From Monarcha castaneiventris obscurior (taxonomy: Eukaryota > Chordata > Aves > Passeriformes > Monarchidae): a stretch of DNA of 64,000 nt. Location of the stretch: the NCBI GenBank assembly GCA_026261815.1, contig JAMPIT010000434.1:13947001-14011000 (forward strand), read 5' to 3'. Both the position numbers and the translations under genes were made by a program. The notes below the pieces were generated by a model. That model saw only the letters and a list, made by a program, of their open reading frames with translations, made no database searches and was not told the origin of the DNA. Every line of letters starts with the position of its first letter. Positions within the stretch are counted from its first letter, which is position 1. Shown here piece after piece: positions 1 through 12,000 of the stretch.

Positions 1-2549
1 AATGAAGAGGACCACCAGACTACCTAGGAGGGGTTCAGTGCTGACTAAGGTGTCCAACTGTCCTGAGAGCCAGAAAAAAGCTTAGACAGAAAAAAAAGAG
101 AAATCTATCATAGCCTTTAAGCATAAGGAGATACCTCAGGCATGTAACTTGTTTCCTGGGCATCTCTGGCCAGTAGGCATTAGACACAAACAGAAGAGGT
201 GAATATAAGCTGTTGACATAAGTGTTTGTCTGGCAAAGAGTCGTTCCTGGTGGAAGGCAACACTTTAAAGAACACTTTTTTTTCAGAGTATCAACACTGC
301 ACCACCATCTAGATCACTGTCAGTTATGCATCAAAAGCCACAGCACTTGTAAGTATTGCTAATAGCCCCATACTCACTAGTAGATTTTTTTTAAACAAAG
401 CCTGGTTTTAAGTTTCATTCAGATAGGATGTTGTTTAATCAACATAACTTACTATATTAGTTTTTTTCAAGACTGTGACAGTGCTATAAATGCTAGAGAA
501 ACATTATTTTGACATAAAATATGCATTGTAAGTATGATGAGTATGGCAAGATTACATTAATTCTGAACATTTTGTTTGTCTCAGTCTTGAAATACATGGA
601 CTATGTATTCATCAATCTGCTTGCTTATTTGAGTGTCTTAATTAGGACATTTTGAAAATCTTAACAGCTTTTTAGAAAGTAATTTGTAAGAACAAGGTCT
701 ATTGATCCCAGTGTTTTCAGAGATGTGGCTTCTGTAGTCAGCAGCAGAGTAAGTGTGAAATGGAGCAAGCAAATGCAATGCACATTTGGGTCACTCAAGT
801 CCTCTGTGCCCAAGTGGTGAGGACAACGATTAGAATGTAAGGACTGAGTGACGACTTTTTTTATGATGTGTTTGTGTGATGCTAAGCACAACGATGAGGC
901 CCCATAAGAGTGGGATGATAATGACCACAACTTTCCTGTGCTACCCCATCATAATCCTTGACCCTGCACTCAGCCTCAGTAGGGGAGATGTAATCACCTG
1001 CACCATTTGTGCAGTCCCTGATCTCTCTGAGAATGCTAATATAATAGAGTTTATAACTAATGCTGAGAGTGGTTTTGGTGACTGGATGGATTTCCTGTAA
1101 ACTGAGATCACCATACTCCAGGCACACAGTTTCAGTTCCTTGTTACCTGGAAAAGCACATAGCATAAGCTTACTAAAATAAGAAAATAATTCTTTATATT
1201 TTACAATGAAAGTGCAAAGCTTAGTTATATCCAGAGATAAGACCCTTGCACTAATTGCAATAATAATCACAATATTTGAAAATCGTGGTATACATGGAAA
1301 GACCATTTGAGCAGGACTACAATGTTCATACCCCATTACCAGGCTCAAAGTGCCTTAATTACAATGTTTGTGTAAGACTGAAAAACTTTATGCTGCTTTT
1401 GGACAGCATGACTAGTATCTCTAGGGAGCATCATGAAAAGGTCATGTGTATCTCACAAAATCATCAAAAATCCCTAGACTTTTAACAAACACATTAATTC
1501 ATGTTGAATAGCTCACATTCCAGCTATAGTTCTATTTTTAGGTTATTTGCTGTATATAAAGAAGTGCCACCAGTTTTGAAGTATTTTTAAACATACAAAG
1601 GTAGCTGTTCTTTTCTATGCAAGAGGCTGTGGGGGAAGAGGCTGCTTTTACTACACCACCAGCTGCCAGCTAATGGAGCTGCAGGGAAGGAGCCAGAACA
1701 TGGCAAAGTGACCCATACTGCAATGTGAGCTAAATGCTTCAGAGTGAGCCGGGGAGCTCTGTGTTAAACTGATTCATTGTTTTCTCCTCCTGGGAACCCT
1801 AATAAAACCTTTACAGCAAAGCAAATGCCCATTATTGAAAGAGCACATCAGCATATCTCATGTCAGCAAGGACCTGATCTAATGGTCAATATTTGAGATT
1901 TTCCTAAGGGATAACTACTTTTGCCTGTTGCAGTGTTGAAGGTCCAAAAAGTTAGAGAGACAGATTTGGCCATGAAAAACAGAACAGCCCCTTAAGATTT
2001 ACATATCCAGAATACTGCAAAATGGTGGAGGCAGCCAAGCTGTAACAATGATTTCTAATGGGCACAGACAAATTGCAATGACATTTCAAATTTGGTAGCC
2101 AAGTTATGGAAACCTACACACAACTGTTTTCCTCAAGATTCGTTCTGGAAAAAAGCACTTTCCTATGAATGCTGAGTGCTGTTTTTCTGTATACCCACAC
2201 TCAGAATAGGCTAAACACAAAGCAGCAGGTATAAAGCAGGCTGCTGGCATGAATGAAGTACATGGAAGCATGACTGTTTAAATGACAGCTAGGCCAGAAT
2301 TATGGGATCTACTAAACATGACTTAAAACTGGGTCTTCATCCAGAATTATATTTCTTTTGTTCACTAGAAAGCTCCACAATAAACCAAGACATCTTCCTG
2401 TTCAATTCTTCAAAAAGAAAATACTATAACTGTAATGAGGTCAAATTTTTCTATTTTGAGTCTCTGATAATAGACTTAAAGCACACCATATGATATTTTA
2501 TACTTTTTCCCTATTAATTCCCTCAGCACCAGCCTTGCAAACTCTGTAT

Positions 2550-2568
2550 CTTCTCCGTATCGGAGAAG
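2550..2568. repeat. Short perfect hairpin
   Basis: Two perfect 8-base arms (CTTCTCCG and CGGAGAAG) flank a 3-base loop TAT. Each arm ends in a CpG, a dinucleotide that is rare in the surrounding kilobases. No terminator or protein-site role is implied. It may be chance. Confidence 0.6.
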
Positions 2569-4381
2569 TTGCTTTAAAACAGTAGAGGAAACACGAACAC
2601 TACATCATGGAGGACAAAGTGTTTAAAATATGTTAATGTATTGACATTTTCTGGTTTCTAGGCAGTTTATATATAGGTGTTACAATAAGCAAATTTAGGA
2701 GCCCAGGAATTGCAAAGCTAGTCCAAACAAAAGTCACTGAATTAAACAATAACACATGGACAGAAAATATCTTCCAGAGACCAAATAGAAGAAAAATTAT
2801 GTAAACCAGGCAATAAAAAGAGATCACTTGAGACATGTGTTCTTTATCCTTGTCATCTTAGGAGCACTATGAAAATGAAATATTATCAAAAGACTTGATT
2901 ATACTATGAGAAAACATAGCCTAAATGTGCAGACTAATACCAAAAGCTGTATATAAATGTATAGCCTTAGCACATTGCCCAATGTTGCTACAAAGTGGTA
3001 TTTGATCTTGTGGTACCACAAGTTTCTTGTCACTCTAATTCCTTTTTTATCAGCTCATGATTTTTAATCAGAGCAATGTTTCCATAGCCCCCTTTACCAA
3101 TAGAGAATTCTATATACACTTAAGCATATGCTTATGAGAAACAGGATAGCAAGCTCATCTCTTAATTACTTGATAGAAAATTATGTTTAGACAAAAGATA
3201 TAATGAGAAACTAATGAGTTCCCAGGACAGCTGAAAATGATGGTGCAACGCAACCTGCATATTCGTGATCCAAAAGTTTGTTTTGGTTTGCCTTATGTTC
3301 AGAGAAAGGCTTAAAACTCAAATCAAATCACATTTGTTCTCACAAATTTGCCTTAGCTTTAATAACGGTGATTAAAAGCAAACATTTATGGCTTGAAATA
3401 CATATAAGAGTATGAAAACATAGTCTAAAATTCTCTAAATCCTGCAAATTGTCAAAAATACACTTATCCATGGTTTGAAGTTCACATAAGAAAATAAAAA
3501 CAGTGCTCTAGAACTTGAGTCATATCAAATTGACTGAGTATAACCCCAAATTCAAGACATGCATTAGAATACTTAGGTTCCTTAAAATCTGCCCAACCAT
3601 TTGGGGCTGACTGTAGGATCATGATTTTGAACTGCAGTCACAATTAATTGACTAGGCCCATGTTTGCTATAGGAACTGATGCAGTGCAATAAACTAGGAC
3701 TTTATTACCACTGAAAGCAAGCCCACTGATTTTAGCAAGTTTTGAATCAGGTTCTCCATAGGCACACATAAAACATCTGCCTACCTTCTCCATCTCCATA
3801 CTTCCTAAGATATAACTGCATTTTCTTAGGGATTTACGCATTTCAAGGATAATTGATCATTCCTTTCATACTTGATTGTTTTGATCTAGACCTACATGAA
3901 TCACTTGCATACTTCAGTAGTTGCCCACTTATAATCATGGCAACTAAAATTATGGAGTCAACATTTAATCTGCTTATCTCATGGTAATAGCCAACACTGT
4001 CAGCAGCAAAGAATCCATTAGAAGAGTGTGCTTCAGTCAAACTCTTTGGAAATATGCAATATTTAAAGTAGTTGCCAGCATTATCACTGACAACCCAGAT
4101 TTAGAAAACTATAAACAGAGAGGGAAATATTTTTAACAGCTAACCTTCAGCAGATAGCCCTCACTCGAAAGCAATTTGTATCTTTTATAAACATTAGCCC
4201 AGAAAGACATGATGACATGTTTTAGTCCCAGTGAAACATGCTGCAGAAAATCTTGACACAGTTTACTTAACCCCTCTTATATATGTAAACCCTATTTGAC
4301 CTCCTTCAAGACACTTTCAAATACCACATTCACTTTCTCATTGGGGAAAATACCCAACCAACCAGTACTTTCAGGATTATA

Positions 4382-4438
4382 AATTGATTGTAATTTTCAG
4401 GTCTTTTTAAGTTCAAATCCAAAAAGACCTAATCAATT
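4382..4438. repeat. Two-step inverted repeat
   Basis: The inner arms AGGTCTTTTT (4399-4408) and AAAAAGACCT (4421-4430) pair perfectly across a 12-base loop. The outer arms AATTGATT (4382-4389) and AATCAATT (4431-4438) also pair, separated from the inner stem by a 9-base bulge on the left only. Total pairing is 18 bp. The large one-sided bulge makes it a poor microRNA precursor. It may be a relic of a palindromic transposon or a chance structure. Confidence 0.6.
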
Positions 4439-7400
4439 CAGTTTTGAAATATAAGTGATACAAATTTATATCTCATTTCCTAGTTTGAATTTGATTTCTA
4501 AAGACTAGCATATATCTTACTCTTGAATTCTTCCAAAGTCGAGGCCACAGATCAAGTACTGTCTGTTCTACATGAAATGAAAAATTTTATTACAAGCTGT
4601 GACTAAAAACGAAATAATGTGGACACCAGGTACTTTTTAAAAGGCCGACCTGTTATCCACGGGCAAGGCTGAGAAGAAAACAGGTGTCTTCAATGTTTGC
4701 TTACCCATATTGCAGAAGGCAACTCACAAAAAGGAGTCAGGTACCTGGTAAAGGCCACAGGACCTAGAAGGGAAACGGAGGGATCCCTAAAACTACGACC
4801 ACTTCTGAGGGAAAAGTTCAAAAGCTGCAACATATTTTGGAAGAACTGTGAGACCATACAAACCCAGGGACACACAAAGCAGATACCCCCATCAGATGGT
4901 GGCAGTTATTTTGTGAAAACAGGAGACCTCTTCTGCTTCTTAGCCTGACCAGCCATACTTGCCAGAAAGCAAAGAAAACAAGACACAGCTGTGGCCAAAA
5001 GGGAGAGAAGAAAACTTAGAGCAAAAATTCTTAAAATTGGAAGTGCTAAAGTATTTGGCTGAATGCACATACCTGTGTCCTCAGGCAGTTGAGCAGGATT
5101 TGCAGTCTAAAAAAAAGCTGCAGCTCTCCAGAGACAGCACCACACTTCGTGCACGCTTGGCTGAAGATACTCGCTTGGGTCTCAGGCGTTACACAGACTT
5201 ATTAACAAGGCTTCAGCTGGGGCTAATGAGCCTCACCTGTTCCTGCAGTTAACTGGCCAAGGAACACCTGCTGGCACCCTGCCCACACCCATCTTTTGCC
5301 CCAGCTAGGGGGTTGGGCTCTCCTGAGGTAACTTTTCTGTTCCCATCACAAAGTACAAATCCTTTTACTTGTTGCTGCAATTTATAATTCTCGATCAAGC
5401 AACTGAGGGCTGAATAATTACCTGCCTCCAGCATGTGGAAGGTCTCAGACCCACAAAGATTTCAAAACCTTTATCACAGACTAAAAGCCCTTCTATGCAA
5501 ATACATCTCAGTGCCATGAAAGCTGTTTTTCCTGCAAAGTAACATCTGCAAACTGCCACAGGAGACCTGTAGCCAAAGAACAAACTTCCTCCCTTGCTGT
5601 CATCACCATGGCCTACTAAAGGGAAACTTTAGGATGCAAATACCAACTTCAGATCTCATTTTTGGTTGTCTCAGTGAATCTTGAGATTCTTAAGCAATTC
5701 TGCTAGCTGAGTGGCATGTTACACATAGGGGAGCTTAGTCTCCAAAAGCTCCTGGCAGTGGTCTGTTCTTCTGCCTGGATTTGCCTTGAGAAAAAGTACC
5801 ACAGCACCTGTCAGAGTTTGAGCACACAGAGCTGGTTGCCTTTGTGCTTATGGTGTGCACACATTAGAGCCTTAGGTGGCCTCACTATGCTGGCAGGTAA
5901 CCTGTATTTGTTGAACTTAAAATCAATATAACTAGGCTGGCAAAACATTTCAGTGTGGAAAAAGCCATTTCACCCAAAGGAGAAAAAAAAGTAGCCAAGA
6001 CATAGTTTCTAAATTCTCTATATCCTTAGCCATGGTTGCTTGCTGTTGATGCTGCTGTGCTGTTTTCTGGGCAAACATGTTGGGCTGCATTCTGCTGAAA
6101 GAAGTTCAGCCAAATTTCAGCCAAGCAGGAAGAAGTTTTGTCAAAGCTACACAAATCTGCAAGTGGGGAAATTGGTCTCATGTAACAGCAAGCTGTCCTA
6201 TTATTACACTTGGGAGCAGCCTACAAAGCCTTCTGTCAGAATTCAGCATCACTGAAACATCACAGGGAGGCCACAGACCTGCATGATGGGTTGTCATTCT
6301 TTTACAGAAACACATTCCATGGGCCACAGATAAGTGAATCAACATAGATCTGTGGCCTTAGATGAACTCTGAATCTCCCCAAAACCTTGCAAATGCAGGC
6401 CAAAGCCCCAAGTCACCAGAGCACAGATTTAGCTTTCTGTCAACCTGACTTAGAATGTTTACATAGTATTTGCTGAATAGAAGTAGTCTTCAGAAAAAAG
6501 ATTGTGCCTTCATCTGGCATCTGAAGATTTCACAGGATGGAAATCTGGACAATGTCTTAGAAAAGTAATAAAAATTAACAGTTTGGCATCAGACAGAGAA
6601 TGTTCTGCTGGGACTGTGTTCATGCCTGTTACTCTGTTTCTAATTAACTTGGTTTTGGAGCAATGGATGCTGTCCAAAAATTTACATAAATAACAAATAT
6701 AGTGAAAAGTACAGATTTCCTGGGGTGTTTTAATTTAACATTAACCAGATGCATTTGCAATAAAGGCTGAATTCAAAGTCTGGTGCCTTAAAGCATTTAA
6801 ACCATTTACAATGGAGAACTTCCTATCTAGAAGGAGTATGCCCCAAGAGATTCATATGCCTGCTTGTAACTATTCAATATGGCCAATATTTTAAAAGCTT
6901 ATAGCCAGGTCAAGCCCTATGGTGCATTCATCTGTCATTGGTATGAAAATACGGTTATCAGGTTCCCCAAGAAATATGTATTTATGAAATGTTCATATTA
7001 GCATAACCTGCCAGGCCTGCTCAGGTACAAAATCTATTGAAATGGATTCCTCCCTGAAGGAGGTATCCTTCTACTATGTTTCCCCCAATGGACTCAGTGC
7101 CTTTTGCTCCCAAATCTCCCAGTGTTCCACAGCGGTTGGGGAGCTCTGGGCAAAAAGGGAAAGCAGACACAGGGGTAAACTGAGCCAGTGAAACTCATGT
7201 TTGGAAAAGCACAAGCAAGAGCAGGGCCTGGCAGAAATGGTGTAGGGAGCCCAATCTGCTGGCTCATGCTATCCCCCAGGAACAAAGAGAAAAACATTTC
7301 AGCCAACAGGAGTTTGGAGAGCAAAGGTAGGGATGAACTTCCATAGAAACAGATACAAATATTCAGGTCTTGGCAGTCACTGCTTTGGAGATTAATCTTC

Positions 7401-7906
7401 CCCTTCAGATGTATCTATACATGACTACTCTTCTGGCACCCTCCTAAATCAGACTAGTCAGTACTTTGCATGCAAGCCAGGGTATTTACACTGAAAAAAG
7501 GGAGAGTATATTTTAATAGAGTCATGTAATTCTCTGAGAACCAGTCACTTTTCGTGGAAAACACTCTCCCTGAGTCTGCTGAGAGCCTGTATTTTTCCCT
7601 TCCTCCCTGTTCTTCATTTATTAAGGAGATTTGGATGACAGCAAGGTTATTTTTTCTTGAAGTTCAATTTCTTCTCCTTCATCTAAAACCACAAGCTGTT
7701 GACTGTGAAATTGCAATTCCTCATGATGAAAGAGAAAACATTTGCAATAAGACAATAAAAAGGAAGACTGTTTAAGGCCAGAATGAAGCATCAAGTTTTC
7801 AAAACAAACCAGATATGGTGCTTAAAGGTATAAAAAGTATTTTTTCTGAAGATTTATAAGGATAACTGGATCTTTAAACAATGCTGGTATTTTCTGGCAC
7901 TTCTTC

Positions 7907-8290
7907 TGCAGCTTTCTGGAAAACCCTTAACACTGGAAGAGCTCTCCTGATTTTTCCTAGTGCTTTCTGGTAATTACACCAGTCCATTTTATCCATATTC
8001 CTGATGCTTTCCAGGAATGCACCTTCTGCTTTCTAACAATTCATTTACTGCTTCCTAGGATTTTTCCCACTACTTTCTAGGGCTTCTCTTACATCTTAGA
8101 AATCCTGATACTTTCTAGGAATGTCCTGTTTTCTGGGAATTTTTCCTTCGCAATTTTCAGTGTTGTAAGAATTCACGTCCTGCTTTCTGAGGACGTTCTT
8201 GATGCTTTCTAGTACTTCTCTCCCCGCTTCCTTTTTTTTTTTTTTTTCTTTTTCTTTTTTTTTTTCAGCTTTCTAGAAATCCCCCAAGTC
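7907..8290. repeat. Degenerate 22-bp minisatellite plus pyrimidine tract
   Basis: A motif close to TGCTTTCTAGG recurs about a dozen times. Near-copies start at 7961, 8005, 8027, 8049, 8071, 8108, 8127, 8181, 8203, 8225 and about 8267, with another near 7907. Successive spacings are mostly 22 or about 44 bases (44, 22, 22, 22, 37, 19, 54, 22, 22, 42), so the array has a 22-bp period with indels. The rest of each unit is a variable AT/pyrimidine stretch such as AATTTTTCCAC. From about 8229 a T-rich pyrimidine tract interrupts the last copies. The copies are clearly diverged, indicating an old array. No coding or regulatory role can be inferred. Confidence 0.8.
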
Positions 8291-11200
8291 TTTTCTGAGA
8301 AGTGTCAGGAGTGTCAGCAGTAAGAGAAGGGATGCTTGGTGAAGGAAGCTGTGAGCAACCACAGTGCAGACAGGACTGGGCCCATGGCAGCTCCTTGGGG
8401 CCAGCAGAGCAGAGCTGGGACAGTGGCTGTGGCTGTTCCAGTGATACCCCAGACACTGCCAGACAAAGGCAAGGAGCAAGACTTGTCCAAAGTCAGTCCA
8501 GGAAATCCAAATGAGTATTCAGGAATAGCAGGAAACAGGCTTTGAAACAGGCACACCTACATGGTAGAGCTCACACAGGCACATTTTGGGGATTAGCAAA
8601 CACTCTCGTTGAATAATTTCTGCATTCAATGTTTCGTAAAGCAACCTAATTAGAAATTCTGTATTCTCTATAAAAGGATGACTTGCTTTACATTTTAGAT
8701 GTTAATTCAGAATTTTCCATTTATAATCCATTACAGAATTGGGATGCAGGAAAACTGCTTCTTTTCCCCTCTGGAAATGCATGAGAATTTACTCTGATAC
8801 AAAATTATTTCATCATAAACTCAATTTAAAGGTATGGCTTCTTGAGTTGTACTTTCTTCTGTTTGCTACATTACTTATTTACTGGTACTACAATATTTAA
8901 ACCATACACTACAACTTATTTTCATAATTCCTGTCCATGTGGTAGAAAAGAATTGTTAGAAGTTCCAGTACTATACTTGCTGAAGTTTAAAGTTGATTAA
9001 TACAAATATTTGATAGGAGCTTTATTACACTGATGTGTTACTCAGTTCCTTTGCTATTTATAGACAGCTGGCCAGTCAGTGTTTTTCAAAATATATTTGA
9101 ATGCCCTTGGATTCACATGGAGTCCAAGTTATTGTCTAGTGTGGGAGTGAAGAATGATTTTTAAGTCCTGTCTTGACATTTTAGGTGTATCCTCATTGCA
9201 TAATGAAATATTAGGCATATATTACACAAAACCGTGTTTTTCCTAAGAGCTTATGTTTCTTTAAATTTCATTATTTAGTATTTCATATTTAAGAGGTGGG
9301 GACCAGTAAGTATTTAGCACATACACAGACAACAGAACAAACCTTCCTACACATAATTTGCCAGCTGCTGCACAAGCTGTTGAAATACTTGCGCATATAA
9401 TTTTTATTGCTCTGTGTTGGATACTAAAGGTTGGACATTCCTCACTACAAAATAATTACTAGAGACAGAATTCTACAGCAGAGGACAGAATTATTCACTG
9501 CCCATTGGTATGAAATACATTGCAAATACATTGCAAGTTGCTCTTGCAACTCAAATGGTGAAGCAGAAACCAGGACTCCATAAACTTACTGTGCCACTCA
9601 GCCTGGTTAGTTGAGATGTGTTATGCACTAAAACCATCTTCAAAGGATACTTGTCAGCTTCTTTAGACCTCAGACTCTGTAAACTATCTAACCTCCATCT
9701 GACCTCTCCCAAATGCTGTTAAGATGTGAAGCATAAATGTTCTAATGAAGTTTTGCACTGATTGGGAAGAACCTGTTATTTCTTTCAACCCCTATTATAA
9801 TATGAATTTGGACTTTCGAGTATGTCATAAGAACATAAACCACAAATGCAATATATGTAGCGCTGGTTTAAAAATACCTGTCCTAGTAACCTTGATGCTA
9901 TATTCTTGGAGACAGTTTCATACAGTGTATGGGAAGGTGCTTAAAACCATTCATGGAGATCTGGCTTCTGAGTCGTTCTCACTGAGCTTTTACTACAGGT
10001 GCTCTAGGAGAGACCAAATTGCTTCAATTCAGCTTCTGCTTATGGCCATCTAGAAAACCATGGTATGGCTTAGTCTTGCTATTATCAGGTTCTTGATGTA
10101 TTTGCAAAGGCAGTTAAGAAAATTATCTTTAGTAAATACCATTTCAAATTGCTAATAAAACCTAATTTCCACCTCTTTGCAGACCATTTGTATTAGTTTA
10201 CAGCAGACTGCAACCCACAGTACCAACCAGCCAAGGTGCCAAATAAGTTATGCAAAATATCTTCAAGGAATTGAGACAATTTTGATAATGATCATTTTAT
10301 TAGTATTCTCCTAAGATTATGGCTCTGCAACTAGGTCAGCAACCTAGTGAACAGTGAAAGTCTGCAAAAGCATATAGACCTGATACTGTTTTCATTTGCA
10401 ATGTGATAAATCAGGAGTAAGCCCAAAGAAAGCATTAGGGTTGTACTAATGCAAAACTCACATTACTGAATGGAAAATGAAGGCAGCATTTCTACTGAAT
10501 TGTGTATTTTTCTCTTCAGAATCCATACTGAGAATACTTTAAGTTCCCAACATGTACATGTGAAATAGCTGCAATACCTAATTTTTAATCCTCTGATTTC
10601 ATATTCGCATGATGAATCTACATTGTCACAACAGAATAAATGTTCACAAACACATATGAGAATTTTTTGCTGTCTACAGAATTCAGAAAAACGAAAAGTA
10701 GACAAAACAGCATTTTTGGCATATGAATATGCTTGCCAGAATTTAGGACAAAACATTTCCTTGCCAAAGTCTCCTCCTTTCCTAAGTCACAAACAAACAT
10801 CATAAAATAGTCTTACATAACTGCCAACCAGATTTTCTTTTTTAAATCTAATTCAGTCTTTGTGCTATAGACAAAACCATTCTGTTTACCATGTGTCTTC
10901 TCATCCTCACTGAATTTGATTACACAATAAGCTCCTAATTTAAATCCATAGAAACATTCATATTCATTACAATTTTTTTTTCCCATTTGAATTAGACAGA
11001 GCAAGAAAATCTCATATAGTGTGGCCTTCTGTAGATTATCAGTGCAGCCAGTGGCAGATCTGTGAAGAACTGGGTGCTCCTTGTTTGTCCCTAGGAGACA
11101 TGGAGCTGGCAAATGCCATCTATTGCAAACAAGTAATACCAGGATTTGAACAGTCAAAGGCACTTTTTGTTTGCTTTCCCTGTTTGTTCTGTAATGCACA

Positions 11201-11796
11201 CATTGGATAGAAGATGGAAGGGTTTCTGTAGGCACTGGGAAATAACATGAGCTACAGTGGTCAAAGAGGTTGCTGCCTTCACTTCAACAAAACTGTACAC
11301 ACCTATCAGCACATGAACTGAGCCTGCAGCTGCACCTTTCTAAATAAAAATTTTCCTCCCACACCATTCCGATCAGCTGAATGGTGATGCAAAGAACTGT
11401 CCAGGAGAGGTTAGTTTAAAGGAATGACTATACTCTCTGGCTTCCCTTTTTTCTTTCACAGAATTAATTATTTTAATTTCTGCCAACTGAAATACATTCT
11501 TTTTTCCCTAAATTTTAAGACAACCGTGTAACCATTTTACTTCAATTAATGGATTTCTAACAGCCAGTTAGATCTCACAGTCCATTATTAATTACTGAAA
11601 AAAAGCAACCTATGCAGAACCTAGATTATCTGGAGCATCAGGTACAGATTTAAAAACTGGAAACACCATAGTAGTTATTTTTTTCAGATTTTGCAGGGCA
11701 GAGTTATAGCTCCAAAACTTGTAGAGACACTCTTAAGAGGCGGTCTCCAAGAGACAACACTGCTCACCAGAATGGGAAATAATCCTCTGTATTTCA
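8291..11796. other. Non-coding stretch, no recognised genes
   Basis: 8300-8560 is moderately GC-rich and carries several overlapping frames on both strands, none convincing. The remainder is AT-rich. The longest frame is a 140-codon minus-strand frame at 10813-11235. It matches nothing I know and has no flanking promoter or splice context that sets it apart. A small inverted repeat, ACTAGGT/ACCTAGT, lies near 10330. Nothing else is supportable. Confidence 0.55.
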
Positions 11797-12000
11797 TAGA
11801 CTCACACAATGGTTTGGGTTGAAAGGAGCCTCCAAGACCTCCCAGTTCCAACACCTTGCCATGGGCAGGAGCACCTTCCACTAGACCAGGTTGCTCAGAG
11901 CTCCATCCAACCTGCCCTTGAACACTTCCAGGGATGGAGCAACCTCAGCTTCTCTGGAAAAGCTGTTCCAGTGCCTCACACGCTGAAAAGATGAGGTAAA
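11797..12000 (-). mobile_element. CR1-type LINE, 3' end fragment
   Basis: Read on the minus strand, this is a truncated CR1 retrotransposon 3' end. It runs from a segment equivalent to 'gaggcactggaacagc', through 'tccctggaagtgttcaagg' and 'ccatggcaaggtgttgg', to the terminal 'ttgtgtgagtctatga'. These are hallmark segments of the end of CR1 ORF2 and its 3' UTR, cited from knowledge of the family. The copy is 5'-truncated, as is usual for CR1. The end is decayed: GAGTCTATG stands where an intact copy has ATTCTATG. It is non-functional. Confidence 0.88.

Larger units (their letters stand above)
1..7900. other. AT-rich non-coding stretch
   Basis: No exon, RNA gene or recognisable repeat family could be supported here. 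Open frames are short (at most 135 codons), lack codon-bias or domain signals, and overlap one another on both strands. Two clean hairpins (2550-2568, 4382-4438) are listed separately. The interval 4620-5340 is visibly richer in G+C than its flanks and contains two plus-strand frames of 83 and 97 codons, in different frames, that I do not recognise. The segment could be intergenic or intronic. Confidence 0.6.

Noticed and set aside
10813..11235. 140-codon minus-strand frame
   Set aside because: No family resemblance and no promoter or splice context; compatible with chance in 64 kb.
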